From an uncultured Phascolarctobacterium sp. (GTDB lineage Bacteria; Bacillota; Negativicutes; Acidaminococcales; Acidaminococcaceae): a stretch of DNA of 64,000 nucleotides. The stretch is from the NCBI GenBank assembly GCA_949285135.1, contig CASDXO010000006.1, positions 1 through 64,000 on the forward strand, given 5' to 3'. Shown here piece by piece: positions 46,274-53,965 of this stretch. The position numbers and the translations under genes are program-made. The first letter of the stretch is position 1, and each line of letters opens with the position of its first letter. The notes below the pieces were generated by a model. That model was not told the origin of the DNA. It ran no database searches and saw only the letters and a list, made by a program, of their open reading frames with translations.

Positions 46274-47367
46274 AAAAATTAACTAAAATTTATAAAGATT
46301 ATGGAAGTATTACTAAAGAAACAATTATGAAAGTATGGGATATGGACTATAGACAACTTGCTGAAAATTCAAGGGCAAGAAATAGAATTGCGGGTAAAAA
46401 TATTACAAAAGGTAGAGCACCACGTTGCAGAATGTATTCCCGAGCAGAGTATTATACTTTATTAGCTGAAATTAATATGGAAAAAGAAAAATATGAAAGT
46501 GCTTTAATAGATTTAAATACAGCACTAAATATTTATGATAATGATTATAGTTTTTTTGGTGATGATTGTTTACATATTGGAGCTGTACAGGAAAGAAAAA
46601 TAAGAGTTTGGAAAGAAAAATTTCCGAATAAACCTTATATGCCTGCAAATGAAGATATAATTGATAAAAATGTAATTTTATTTGACCGAGTTAATGTTTT
46701 AATGAAATTGGGAGAATATCAGGCTGCTATAGAAGATATTTCAGCAATTTTGACTTCTGAAGACTATGAAGATTTTAAGTTATATAATGAAGATGACATT
46801 ATTTTAAAAAGATATTTACTGGATGCCTATATTAAAACTGCCCAGTATGAAGAAGCATTAAAAGTATGTGATCAATTAGATAAACAAGTATCAGTTAATG
46901 AAGGTGAAAAATTAGATTTAGTGAAATCCATTATTTATGAAAAAATGGAAGATTATGAAGAAGCTTATGAATGTGTCGATTATATCTATTGTAAAGATGA
47001 TAGATATATTAAAAAATTAAAAGAAGAAAGAAAAAGTTTTTTAATAAACTATGTAGGAAATAATTTTGAAGCTATTATAAAAAAATATGAGAAAGAAAAT
47101 AATTTTGAAAAAGCGCAGAAAATCTTTAGTTTTTTACATAGCAGAATATTAGATGTTTTGTCGTCTGGTGAAACAACAGATAATGCTAAACTAAAAGACA
47201 AAGTACGTAAATTGCAACTTAGAGAAGCAAAAATGCTTGAAAATTGTGAAGCCTATGAAGAATTATTAGATTATTTGTATGATTTAAAAGAAGTAAATAA
47301 TATTCAAATACAGGATTATGCTGTTAAAAAAATAGCTGAAATAGAAGCTAAAGTTAAGGATGTTTAA
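46270..47367 (+). CDS. TPR-repeat protein, second gene of the AT-rich island
   Basis: A 365-residue soluble protein with several TPR-like helical pairs: YTLLAEINMEKEKYESALID (about residue 60), FDRVNVLMKLGEYQAAIEDI (about 137), LLDAYIKTAQYEEALKVCDQ (about 180) and LVKSIIYEKMEDYEEAYECV (about 217). TPR arrays usually mediate protein contacts. The N-terminal 55 residues are basic and unassigned. It is translationally coupled to the HTH gene. Function unknown. Confidence 0.7.
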   Translation: MKKLTKIYKDYGSITKETIMKVWDMDYRQLAENSRARNRIAGKNITKGRAPRCRMYSRAEYYTLLAEINMEKEKYESALIDLNTALNIYDNDYSFFGDDCLHIGAVQERKIRVWKEKFPNKPYMPANEDIIDKNVILFDRVNVLMKLGEYQAAIEDISAILTSEDYEDFKLYNEDDIILKRYLLDAYIKTAQYEEALKVCDQLDKQVSVNEGEKLDLVKSIIYEKMEDYEEAYECVDYIYCKDDRYIKKLKEERKSFLINYVGNNFEAIIKKYEKENNFEKAQKIFSFLHSRILDVLSSGETTDNAKLKDKVRKLQLREAKMLENCEAYEELLDYLYDLKEVNNIQIQDYAVKKIAEIEAKVKDV

Positions 47368-47430
47368 TTAATGCAGTAAATATTCAACTTTAATGTTGAG
47401 TATTTATAATAAACCTCTTTTCTATTTTCT

Positions 47431-47462
47431 TAATAGCGGTACTTTTAACAGTACCGCTATTA
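47431..47462. other. Hairpin just ahead of the third island gene
   Basis: Perfect arms TAATAGCGGTACT (47431-47443) and AGTACCGCTATTA (47450-47462), with no T run on either strand. It ends nine bases before the AAGGAGCG ribosome site. It may stabilise a processed mRNA end, control translation, or bind a protein. It is not a typical terminator. Confidence 0.6.
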
Positions 47463-47483
47463 AACTACAAGGAGCGTAAAATT

Positions 47484-48611
47484 ATGGATAGCAACAAAAT
47501 AGTTTTTTGTAATATTGCTTGGATGAAAGATTATGCTGGGGTAACAGATGATGATAAGCCCAGAAATGGGGGTAAATTTGTAGAAGTAAATGGTACTGCT
47601 TGTGAAAGCTTAAATTTTTTAATTTATAATAAATACTGCTATGGTTATGTAAAAACTACTGAAAACAGCATGAAAATTGAAAGAATTGATGCACAGGCTG
47701 AAGGAAAAGAGTATCTTGATGGAGCTACTGTGATATGGGTTGCTTCTCATGGGAGCGGTGAAAAGATTATTGGCTGGTATGAACATGCTACTGTATATAG
47801 AAAACAGAAAGAAATCATTGATGGTAATTTAGAAAGATATGAATCAGAAAGAGACTTATTGCGGTATCAATTTAAAGCAGAGTATAAAGATTGCTATTTA
47901 ATACGACCGGACAAAAGAACATTTTTGATTGATAGAGCTAAAAAAGTTGGGAAAGGTAAAGGTTTTGGACAATCTAATGTTTGGTATGCAGATTCTGAAT
48001 ATGCTAAAGAAAATATAGTGCCCAAAGTTTTGGAATATCTGGAAAATATAAGGGTAACTGATACAATAGAACTTTTTAATGAAAATATTTATAATGGCAA
48101 ATATTTATGTGATGAAGACCATGTAAATAGGTTTACTGGTATGAGTGTTGATATGTTGCTCAAGGAGATGGATAATTTAGAATATTCATTTGCAGAATAT
48201 TTAACTATTGCAGATATTGCAGTAGAAAAGGAATATTCTTTTAGAACATTAAAAGCCAGAGGAATAATATTAAGTGAGTTTCTTTATTATGATAAGGCAG
48301 AAGAAGATTTTGCTAAAGCTTTGGAGTTAGATAAAAATGATTTAGAACTTTTGGATTATCTATGGTATATTTATCTGATGAAAAAAGATAATAAAAAAGT
48401 TATAGAATTAGGCGAAAAAATATTATTATTAGCAGATACATCTTATAATGATAGATTGCAATATACCATGAAAGATATAATAAATGCTTATATAAATGAA
48501 GGCTATTATTCAAAAGCAAGAAATTTAATTCATGAGTATAGCAGTAAAAAATATAAAGATTCCGAAAGAGAAATAAATGAATGGGAAAATATATTAAATA
48601 AATTGTTATAA
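47484..48611 (+). CDS. Two-domain protein: unusual N-terminal domain plus TPR repeats, third gene of the AT-rich island
   Basis: A 375-residue protein. The first about 165 residues form a domain starting IVFCNIAWMKDYAGVTDDDK, with GGKFVE, CYGYVK and a core VIWVASHGSGEKIIGWYEHA before TVYR. I recall this pattern at the front of restriction-type HNH and other defence-associated proteins, where it looks PUA/EVE-like, but I cannot confirm that. The C-terminal half (about 225-375) has TPR-like repeats (LKARGIILSEFLYYDKAEED). Composition is very AT-rich. It has its own ribosome site after a 117-base gap. Confidence 0.65.
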   Translation: MDSNKIVFCNIAWMKDYAGVTDDDKPRNGGKFVEVNGTACESLNFLIYNKYCYGYVKTTENSMKIERIDAQAEGKEYLDGATVIWVASHGSGEKIIGWYEHATVYRKQKEIIDGNLERYESERDLLRYQFKAEYKDCYLIRPDKRTFLIDRAKKVGKGKGFGQSNVWYADSEYAKENIVPKVLEYLENIRVTDTIELFNENIYNGKYLCDEDHVNRFTGMSVDMLLKEMDNLEYSFAEYLTIADIAVEKEYSFRTLKARGIILSEFLYYDKAEEDFAKALELDKNDLELLDYLWYIYLMKKDNKKVIELGEKILLLADTSYNDRLQYTMKDIINAYINEGYYSKARNLIHEYSSKKYKDSEREINEWENILNKLL

Positions 48612-48628
48612 TTTTAATATTACTAAAT

Positions 48629-48662
48629 AAAAATCTCTTGTGTATATACACAAGAGATTTTT
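48629..48662. terminator. Bidirectional terminator between the AT-rich island and bioA
   Basis: A perfect palindrome of 16-base arms around a TA centre (48629-48662), with A and T runs at both ends. It separates convergent transcripts and marks the island's right edge. Confidence 0.85.
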
Positions 48663-48668
48663 ATTATA

Positions 48669-50018
48669 TTATTTTAATACTTCATCCATAGACTGTTTGC
48701 AGACAGCGATTGCCTTATCAATATCTGCTGTGTCGATATTCAGCGGCGGGTTGAAATAGAGTACATTGCCTAAGGGGCGCAGCAGCAGTCCATGAGAGAG
48801 GGCTTTTTTGTAAATTTCGTAGCCGATACGCAGCTTGCTGTCGAAAGGAGTTTTCTTCTCTTTATCTGTAACAAGCTCCATGGCGTTAATAAGTCCTATA
48901 TGGCGTATTTCGCCGATGTTTTGATGACTGCCGAAGGCTTCCCGCAGGGCGTCAGTGAAGTAGACTGCTTTTGCCTGCGCCTGCTCCAGAATATGCTGCT
49001 CACGCATAATCTTCTGTACGGCCAGAGCAGCAGCGCAGCCCAGCGGATTACCGCTGTAGGTGTGGCTGTGCATGAAGGCTTTGCCTTTATTGTAATCGTC
49101 ATAGAAAGCTGCGAAGATTTTTTCTGTAGTTACGGTAATTGCCATCGGCATATAGCCGCCGGTAAGTGCTTTGCTGATGCACATCAGGTCGGGGGTGATA
49201 CCTGCGTGGTCACAGGCAAACATCTTACCGGTGCGCCCAAAGCCGGTAGCAATTTCGTCGGCAATCAGCAGTACATTGTAAGCATCGCACAGCTTACGCA
49301 GCTTCTGCAGGTACAGCGGTGGATAAATACGCATACCGGCACAGCCCTGCAGCAGCGGTTCTACGATGATGGCAGCTGTTTCGTGGGCATGTTTGGCAAA
49401 GGTTTCTTCAGCAAATTTAAAGCATTCGCACTGGCAGCTTGTGCGGTTTTGCTTGAAGGGGCAGCGGTAGCAGTCGGGTGCCTGTACATGGATATTATCC
49501 ATCATCATAGGTTTATAGATACGGGCAAACAGGTCCATGCTGCCTACGGACAGTGCACCGATAGTTTCTCCGTGATAGCCTTCGCTGAGGCACATGAAGC
49601 GTTTCTTTTCCGGATGTCCGGTCTGATAGCAATATTGAAAAGCCATTTTCAGGGCAATTTCTACAGAGGCGGAACCGTTATCGGAAAAATTGAATTTAGT
49701 CAGTCCCTTTGGCACTACCTGACTCAGCTCTTCGCAGAGCCTGATGGCAGGTTCGTGAGAAAAATTAACAAAAATAACGTGCTCCAGTGTGTCCAGCTGC
49801 TCTTTAATGGCAGCGTTGATATCGGGATTGCAGTGTCCCAGCAAATTACACCACCAGCTGCTGATAATATCAAGATAGCTGTTGCCGTCAGTATCATAAA
49901 GGTAGGCTCCCTGAGCATGGTCAACGATAATGGGCGGCAGCGTTTCGTAGTCTTTCATCTGGGAGCAGGGGTGCCATATATGCGCTAAATCTCTTGCAGC
50001 TAAATCCTGCGTATTCAT
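48669..50018 (-). CDS. bioA: Adenosylmethionine-8-amino-7-oxononanoate aminotransferase
   Basis: A 449-residue class III PLP aminotransferase converting KAPA to DAPA with SAM as amino donor. It has the BioA N-terminus (DLAHIWHPCSQMKDYE), the substrate-side SSWWCNLLGHCNPDIN, and the PLP lysine in CISKALTGGYMPMA. It follows bioD by five bases. Last in the bioY-bioD-bioA unit. Confidence 0.95.
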   Translation of the reverse strand: MNTQDLAARDLAHIWHPCSQMKDYETLPPIIVDHAQGAYLYDTDGNSYLDIISSWWCNLLGHCNPDINAAIKEQLDTLEHVIFVNFSHEPAIRLCEELSQVVPKGLTKFNFSDNGSASVEIALKMAFQYCYQTGHPEKKRFMCLSEGYHGETIGALSVGSMDLFARIYKPMMMDNIHVQAPDCYRCPFKQNRTSCQCECFKFAEETFAKHAHETAAIIVEPLLQGCAGMRIYPPLYLQKLRKLCDAYNVLLIADEIATGFGRTGKMFACDHAGITPDLMCISKALTGGYMPMAITVTTEKIFAAFYDDYNKGKAFMHSHTYSGNPLGCAAALAVQKIMREQHILEQAQAKAVYFTDALREAFGSHQNIGEIRHIGLINAMELVTDKEKKTPFDSKLRIGYEIYKKALSHGLLLRPLGNVLYFNPPLNIDTADIDKAIAVCKQSMDEVLK

Positions 50019-50023
50019 AAATA

Positions 50024-50722
50024 TCAGTTCCTTTCCTCCGGTGTATGATAAAGCGACTGCAGCAGCTGAATATCTATATCAAGCTCAGCTGCGCCGCAGG
50101 CAACGCAGCCGATAACTGGTACGCCGCTTAGTGCTTCTATCATCTTTTTATTGTCTTGCTGCATGGCGTCACCAGCATCAAAGTTATTCAGGATAATGCC
50201 GCGGACAGGAATGTTTTTCTGCTGCAGATAAAAAGTAGTCAGAACGCAGGCATTAATGGAACCCAGTGCAGCATTGGCAATTATCAGCGCGCCAAGGCCC
50301 AGCTGACGGATGATATCTTCCAGCATCAGCTTTTGTTCATCCCAGCGGATGGGGCAGATAATGCCGCCGCTGCCTTCCATGGTTACATAATCATAACGGG
50401 ATAAAGCCTGCTGAAAATCTGCCTTGATCCTGCTCATTTCTACAGGATTACCCTCCAGCTGTGCTGCCAGATGGGGAGAAACAGCAGTGCGGTAAATATA
50501 AGATACCAGTTGTTCGGGGCGTTCCGTCAGTCCTGCCATGCGGGCAACAAAATCAGCATCGCCGGGCAGCATCCCTGCGGCAGTTTCTTCTGCGCCGCTG
50601 AGAGCAGCTTTGTAATAACCGGCATTTAATCCGGCGTCACGCAGTTTTTTTACCAGCAGGCCGGTAACGTAGGTTTTGCCGATATCGGTACCAGTGGCAG
50701 TAATAAAAAGACCTTTACTCAT
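50024..50722 (-). CDS. bioD: Dethiobiotin synthetase
   Basis: A 232-residue P-loop enzyme that closes the ureido ring of dethiobiotin from DAPA, CO2 and ATP. Motifs: GTDIGKTYVTGLLVKKL (P-loop), YYKAALSG and VTMEGSGGIICPI. It lies between bioY and bioA. Confidence 0.93.
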   Translation of the reverse strand: MSKGLFITATGTDIGKTYVTGLLVKKLRDAGLNAGYYKAALSGAEETAAGMLPGDADFVARMAGLTERPEQLVSYIYRTAVSPHLAAQLEGNPVEMSRIKADFQQALSRYDYVTMEGSGGIICPIRWDEQKLMLEDIIRQLGLGALIIANAALGSINACVLTTFYLQQKNIPVRGIILNNFDAGDAMQQDNKKMIEALSGVPVIGCVACGAAELDIDIQLLQSLYHTPEERN

Positions 50723-50740
50723 GTTTTCACCTTCAGAATA

Positions 50741-51301
50741 TTATTTTCTCACAACAGGAATCAGTTTTTTACCCAGCAGGGCAGCTGCTATGCACAGGAT
50801 AATATCGCCCGGCACGGCCAGCAGAAAGCAGTAAAGAAACAGCGGCCAGAGAGCAATGGGCTGATTGATGATGTAATTACCGATGATGTAATAATAAAGC
50901 ATACCGCAGCCGTATACGACGGCTAACCCGCTGAAAGCTGCCAGCAGCAGACGTTTGAAACCTGGATGACTGCTGCTGGCTGCTATTGCTCCCGTGAGTC
51001 TGGCGCCCAGCCAGAAGCCTATCAGGTAGCCGAAGCTGGGATTAAAGATATAACCGGGACCGCCGCCGGATGCAAAAATAGGCAGCCCCAGCAGGCCCAA
51101 AAGGATATAGGCAAGTACGCTTGCGGCACCCAGCCTGCTGCCCAGCAGCATTCCGGCCATGGTGGTAAAAAGAAACTGCAGGGTAAAGGGAACTACCGGT
51201 ACGGGAATCCTGATAAAGGCACCGATAGCGATAAGTGCCGTAAAAACAGCCATGAAAATCAGCTGGCGGGTTTTATTTTCTGCTGTATGCGGATAATTCA
51301 T
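50741..51301 (-). CDS. bioY: Biotin ECF transporter S component BioY
   Basis: A 186-residue six-segment membrane protein, the biotin-binding subunit of an ECF transporter. It has the BioY blocks GAFIRIPVPVVPFTLQFLFT, LGLPIFASGGG and NPSFGYLIGFWLGARLTG. It is first in the bioY-bioD-bioA unit behind a BirA-type operator. The shared EcfA/EcfT module is not in the window. Confidence 0.93.
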   Translation of the reverse strand: MNYPHTAENKTRQLIFMAVFTALIAIGAFIRIPVPVVPFTLQFLFTTMAGMLLGSRLGAASVLAYILLGLLGLPIFASGGGPGYIFNPSFGYLIGFWLGARLTGAIAASSSHPGFKRLLLAAFSGLAVVYGCGMLYYYIIGNYIINQPIALWPLFLYCFLLAVPGDIILCIAAALLGKKLIPVVRK

Positions 51302-51338
51302 AAGTAAACCTTCTTGTTTATAGAGTTAACATAGTGTC

Positions 51339-51391
51339 AGTATACGACGGCAATACTTCATTGTCAACCTGAAAGAAAAAATAGTTGACTT
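51339..51391 (-). promoter_or_regulatory. BirA-type operator and promoter of bioY-bioD-bioA
   Basis: Minus-strand promoter: perfect -35 TTGACA (51362-51367), 17-base spacer, -10 TATACT (51339-51344). A BirA-like inverted repeat, TTGTCAAC (51361-51368) and GTTGACTT (51384-51391), covers the -35 and its upstream flank and overlaps the bioWF stop codon. Half-sites match the TTGTTAAC family; arm spacing (13 between nonamers) is slightly short but identical to the second copy at 53851. Confidence 0.75.
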
Positions 51392-53288
51392 ATTTTTTGT
51401 GCTTTGCTATGGCGGTGCTGATTGCTGCTGCCGCCTGTTTCAGTTCTGCTTCCGTATGGGTGGACATCAGGGCGGCGCGCAGGCGGGCGGAGCCTTTGGC
51501 AACAGTTGGATAGCGTATGGCGGGAATCAGGATGCCCTGCTCATAAAGTTCCTGCGCTATCAGCAGTGCTGTTGCCTCATCACCGACTACGACAGGTACG
51601 ATGGCGGTTTCAGAATGAGCATCTATGCCGTTTTGCCGCAGGCAGTCACAGAAAAATTTGATATTATGCTGCAGCCGGCATACCCTGTCCGGCTCATTTT
51701 CCAGCAGTTCCAGACTTTTGAGGGCTGCACCGACAGCAGCCGGACATTGAGAGGTAGAAAAAATAAAACTGCGCGCTTTATTGGTAAGATATTCGATAAT
51801 TAAACTGTCAGCGCAGACAAAGCCGCCTTCTGAGCCAAGTGCTTTGCTGAGCGTACCCATAGTAATGTCTGCCTGACAGGTGTAGCCGTAATACTCGGCA
51901 ATACCTTTGCCGGTGGCACCTATGACACCGGTGGCGTGGGCTTCATCAAGCATGGTCAGCAGGCCGTAGCGTCTGCCCAGTTCAGTAAGACGTGGCAGAT
52001 CAGCAATATCACCATCCATACTGAAAACGGCATCGCTGACAATAAGGCCCTTCTGGAAGACCGTCTGCTGCAGTTTAGTTTCCAAATCTGCCATATCATT
52101 ATGTTTATATATTACAGTTCTGGCTCCGCTCAGCCGGCAGCCATCAATGATGCTGGCATGATTGTATTCGTCACTGAAAATAACGCTGTCTTTGTCGGCA
52201 AGAGCAGAAATAATACCTACATTGGCAGTATAGCCGGTATTAAACAGTAATGCGTCTTCCGTATGTTTAAAGCGGGCCAGTGCTTTTTCAAGCTGACGGT
52301 GCAACTGCAGCGTGCCTGTGGTAAGTCTGCTGCCGCCGCTGCCGGCACCCCAGGTAAGTGCAGCCTCAGCCGCAGCTTTTTTTACTTCTGGTGCTGCAGC
52401 CAGGTCAAGATAGCTGTTGGAGGACAGTAACAGCATTTTGCGTCCTTCGGTATGCACATGACTGCTTTGCTGACTGTCCATAATGCGCATACTGCGGTGC
52501 AGATGCTTTTTTTGCAGCTGCTGCAGTTCTGAGGCCAGTTCAGTGCGCATATCAGGACTGGGAGTGCTGGTGGCAGGCACGTCGTCCACAAGTACCTTTT
52601 TTCTTTCCAGATAATCGATTGCCGCAGCAGGATCACTTTGGCTGCTGTCAAAAATAAAGATGCGGCCGCCGTGACTGTCGCCGCTATTTTTTAAGGGGCT
52701 GAGTCTTACATAGCCGTGCTGCTTGGAAGCAAGATAGCCGGTAACATAGTCAGGGTCGTCAGAAATGCAGATTTCTGCCAGCATTCCGGGAGTATTGGCT
52801 ACCTTGGTAGCCAGTACCAGCGCTTCACGGAAATGATTCTTGCGGCTGCTGTCCGGACTGCTTTGTGCTGCATCCATATAAGTGACGCGAATACCGCGTT
52901 CCTGATCAAGTTCAAGTCGTTTGTTGGTAGCAATGTCATATAAAATAGCCCCGCGCATTGGTTTGGTTTGTCGCAGCAGGTCGATAATACTCTCCGGAGA
53001 AGTGATTTTCAGCTGCTGCAGCAGACTGCGCATCAGGGCAAAGCTGGCTTCTACGGTTGCTGCAGTACTGCTGCTGACAGGCAGGGCCTGCAGGTGCAGC
53101 AGTTCATCATCTTTGACTGCTTCTATTTTTACATTGACAAAATCGGCCTGTCCCAGTGCATGATGCAGGGCGCGGTCGGTAAGCATGTTTACGGCTTCGG
53201 GTACACTGGAAGCAGGGATGATTTTCTCCGCTCCTGAAATGTGACGGGCGTTTTTGGATGCGCGCATCTTGATACTGTACATATTCAT
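51390..53288 (-). CDS. Bifunctional 6-carboxyhexanoate-CoA ligase / 8-amino-7-oxononanoate synthase (BioW-BioF fusion)
   Basis: A 632-residue fusion. Residues 1 to about 236 match BioW, which activates pimelate to pimeloyl-CoA (MYSIKMRASKNARHISGAEK, AEICISDDPDYVTGYLAS, HGGRIFIFD). Residues from about 247 to 632 match BioF, a PLP enzyme condensing pimeloyl-CoA with alanine: GAGSGGSRLTTGTLQLHRQL, DEAHATGVIG, and the PLP lysine in GTLSKALGSEGGF. Fusing the two would channel pimeloyl-CoA. Its start overlaps the upstream membrane-protein stop. BioW dependence implies use of free pimelate. Confidence 0.93.
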   Translation of the reverse strand: MNMYSIKMRASKNARHISGAEKIIPASSVPEAVNMLTDRALHHALGQADFVNVKIEAVKDDELLHLQALPVSSSTAATVEASFALMRSLLQQLKITSPESIIDLLRQTKPMRGAILYDIATNKRLELDQERGIRVTYMDAAQSSPDSSRKNHFREALVLATKVANTPGMLAEICISDDPDYVTGYLASKQHGYVRLSPLKNSGDSHGGRIFIFDSSQSDPAAAIDYLERKKVLVDDVPATSTPSPDMRTELASELQQLQKKHLHRSMRIMDSQQSSHVHTEGRKMLLLSSNSYLDLAAAPEVKKAAAEAALTWGAGSGGSRLTTGTLQLHRQLEKALARFKHTEDALLFNTGYTANVGIISALADKDSVIFSDEYNHASIIDGCRLSGARTVIYKHNDMADLETKLQQTVFQKGLIVSDAVFSMDGDIADLPRLTELGRRYGLLTMLDEAHATGVIGATGKGIAEYYGYTCQADITMGTLSKALGSEGGFVCADSLIIEYLTNKARSFIFSTSQCPAAVGAALKSLELLENEPDRVCRLQHNIKFFCDCLRQNGIDAHSETAIVPVVVGDEATALLIAQELYEQGILIPAIRYPTVAKGSARLRAALMSTHTEAELKQAAAAISTAIAKHKK

Positions 53289-53788
53289 TCTTGATTGCTC
53301 CTTTGTCTGTCAAAATAACTGCGCAGCACAGGCTGGCTGCAGATAAGTTTTTTACTGAGAGGATAGAGAATGCCGGCGGTTACGGCGGTGAAAATCATGC
53401 CCGGCATGGCAGCTGTGGCCAGCAGCAGCCAGTTTACATCAAGAACTGCGCCTATAACCATCCTGGCTGCCAGGGTTCCCAGCGGGCCGCTGATGATTAC
53501 TGCGGGCAGGGAGGCATTTCCCACAGCTATAACAACTCCGGCAACCAGACGGAAGACCATGGCCACCATGACGTTGAAGATAGTGGCAGTACCGAGCATC
53601 AGACCCAGCAGACTGGCAATAATGCCTGCCGTCAGATAACGTTTAAAGCCAAAACAGGCACAGATGAGGACAGCAACAGGTGCTGAGAGTTGAAATTCGC
53701 CGCCGGCAACAGGTGAAGGAATCTTCAGACTGCCGGAAAGCAGGATTAATACGCTCAGGAACGCTGTAAGAGTAAGGTTTCTGTACAA
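53285..53788 (-). CDS. ECF-S-like membrane protein heading the bioWF operon
   Basis: A 167-residue hydrophobic protein with five to six membrane segments and a short basic tail, the size and pattern of an ECF transporter S component. It is not BioY; no family motif is certain (IPSPVAGGEFQLSAPVAVLI is the most distinctive stretch). It is first behind a BirA-type operator and overlaps bioWF by four bases. Because BioW needs free pimelate, a pimelate-binding S component is an attractive guess. The start is a TTG six bases after GGAGGG. Confidence 0.6.
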   Translation of the reverse strand: MYRNLTLTAFLSVLILLSGSLKIPSPVAGGEFQLSAPVAVLICACFGFKRYLTAGIIASLLGLMLGTATIFNVMVAMVFRLVAGVVIAVGNASLPAVIISGPLGTLAARMVIGAVLDVNWLLLATAAMPGMIFTAVTAGILYPLSKKLICSQPVLRSYFDRQRSNQE

Positions 53789-53828
53789 GGTAAACCCTCC
53801 TAAATTTTTAGTTAACTAAATTTATTTC

Positions 53829-53881
53829 AGTATACTTATCAGACTTAATCTTGTCAACTTAAAAAATAAAAAGGTTAACTA
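53829..53881 (-). promoter_or_regulatory. BirA-type operator and promoter of the bioWF operon
   Basis: Minus-strand promoter: perfect -35 TTGACA (53852-53857), 17-base spacer, -10 TATACT (53829-53834). A BirA-like inverted repeat, TTGTCAAC (53851-53858) and GTTAAC (53874-53879), overlaps the -35. Boxes, spacer and operator offset are the same as in the bioY promoter. Confidence 0.78.
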
Positions 53882-53888
53882 TAAAAAT

Positions 53889-53931
53889 AAAAGAAACACT
53901 TTCCTGTTGTCAGCAGAAAAGTGTTTCTTTT
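53889..53931 (-). terminator. Terminator of the glycerate kinase gene
   Basis: Arms AAAAGAAACACTTT (53889-53902) and AAAGTGTTTCTTTT (53918-53931), T-rich beyond on the minus strand. It lies directly upstream of the bioWF promoter. Confidence 0.85.
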
Positions 53932-53965
53932 ATTTGCGTCTATATATCATATGGACTGACCTTGC

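Noticed and set aside
48792-49988. 398-codon open frame antisense to bioA
   Set aside because: It is long only because of the codon pattern of bioA on the other strand; no ribosome site or domain.
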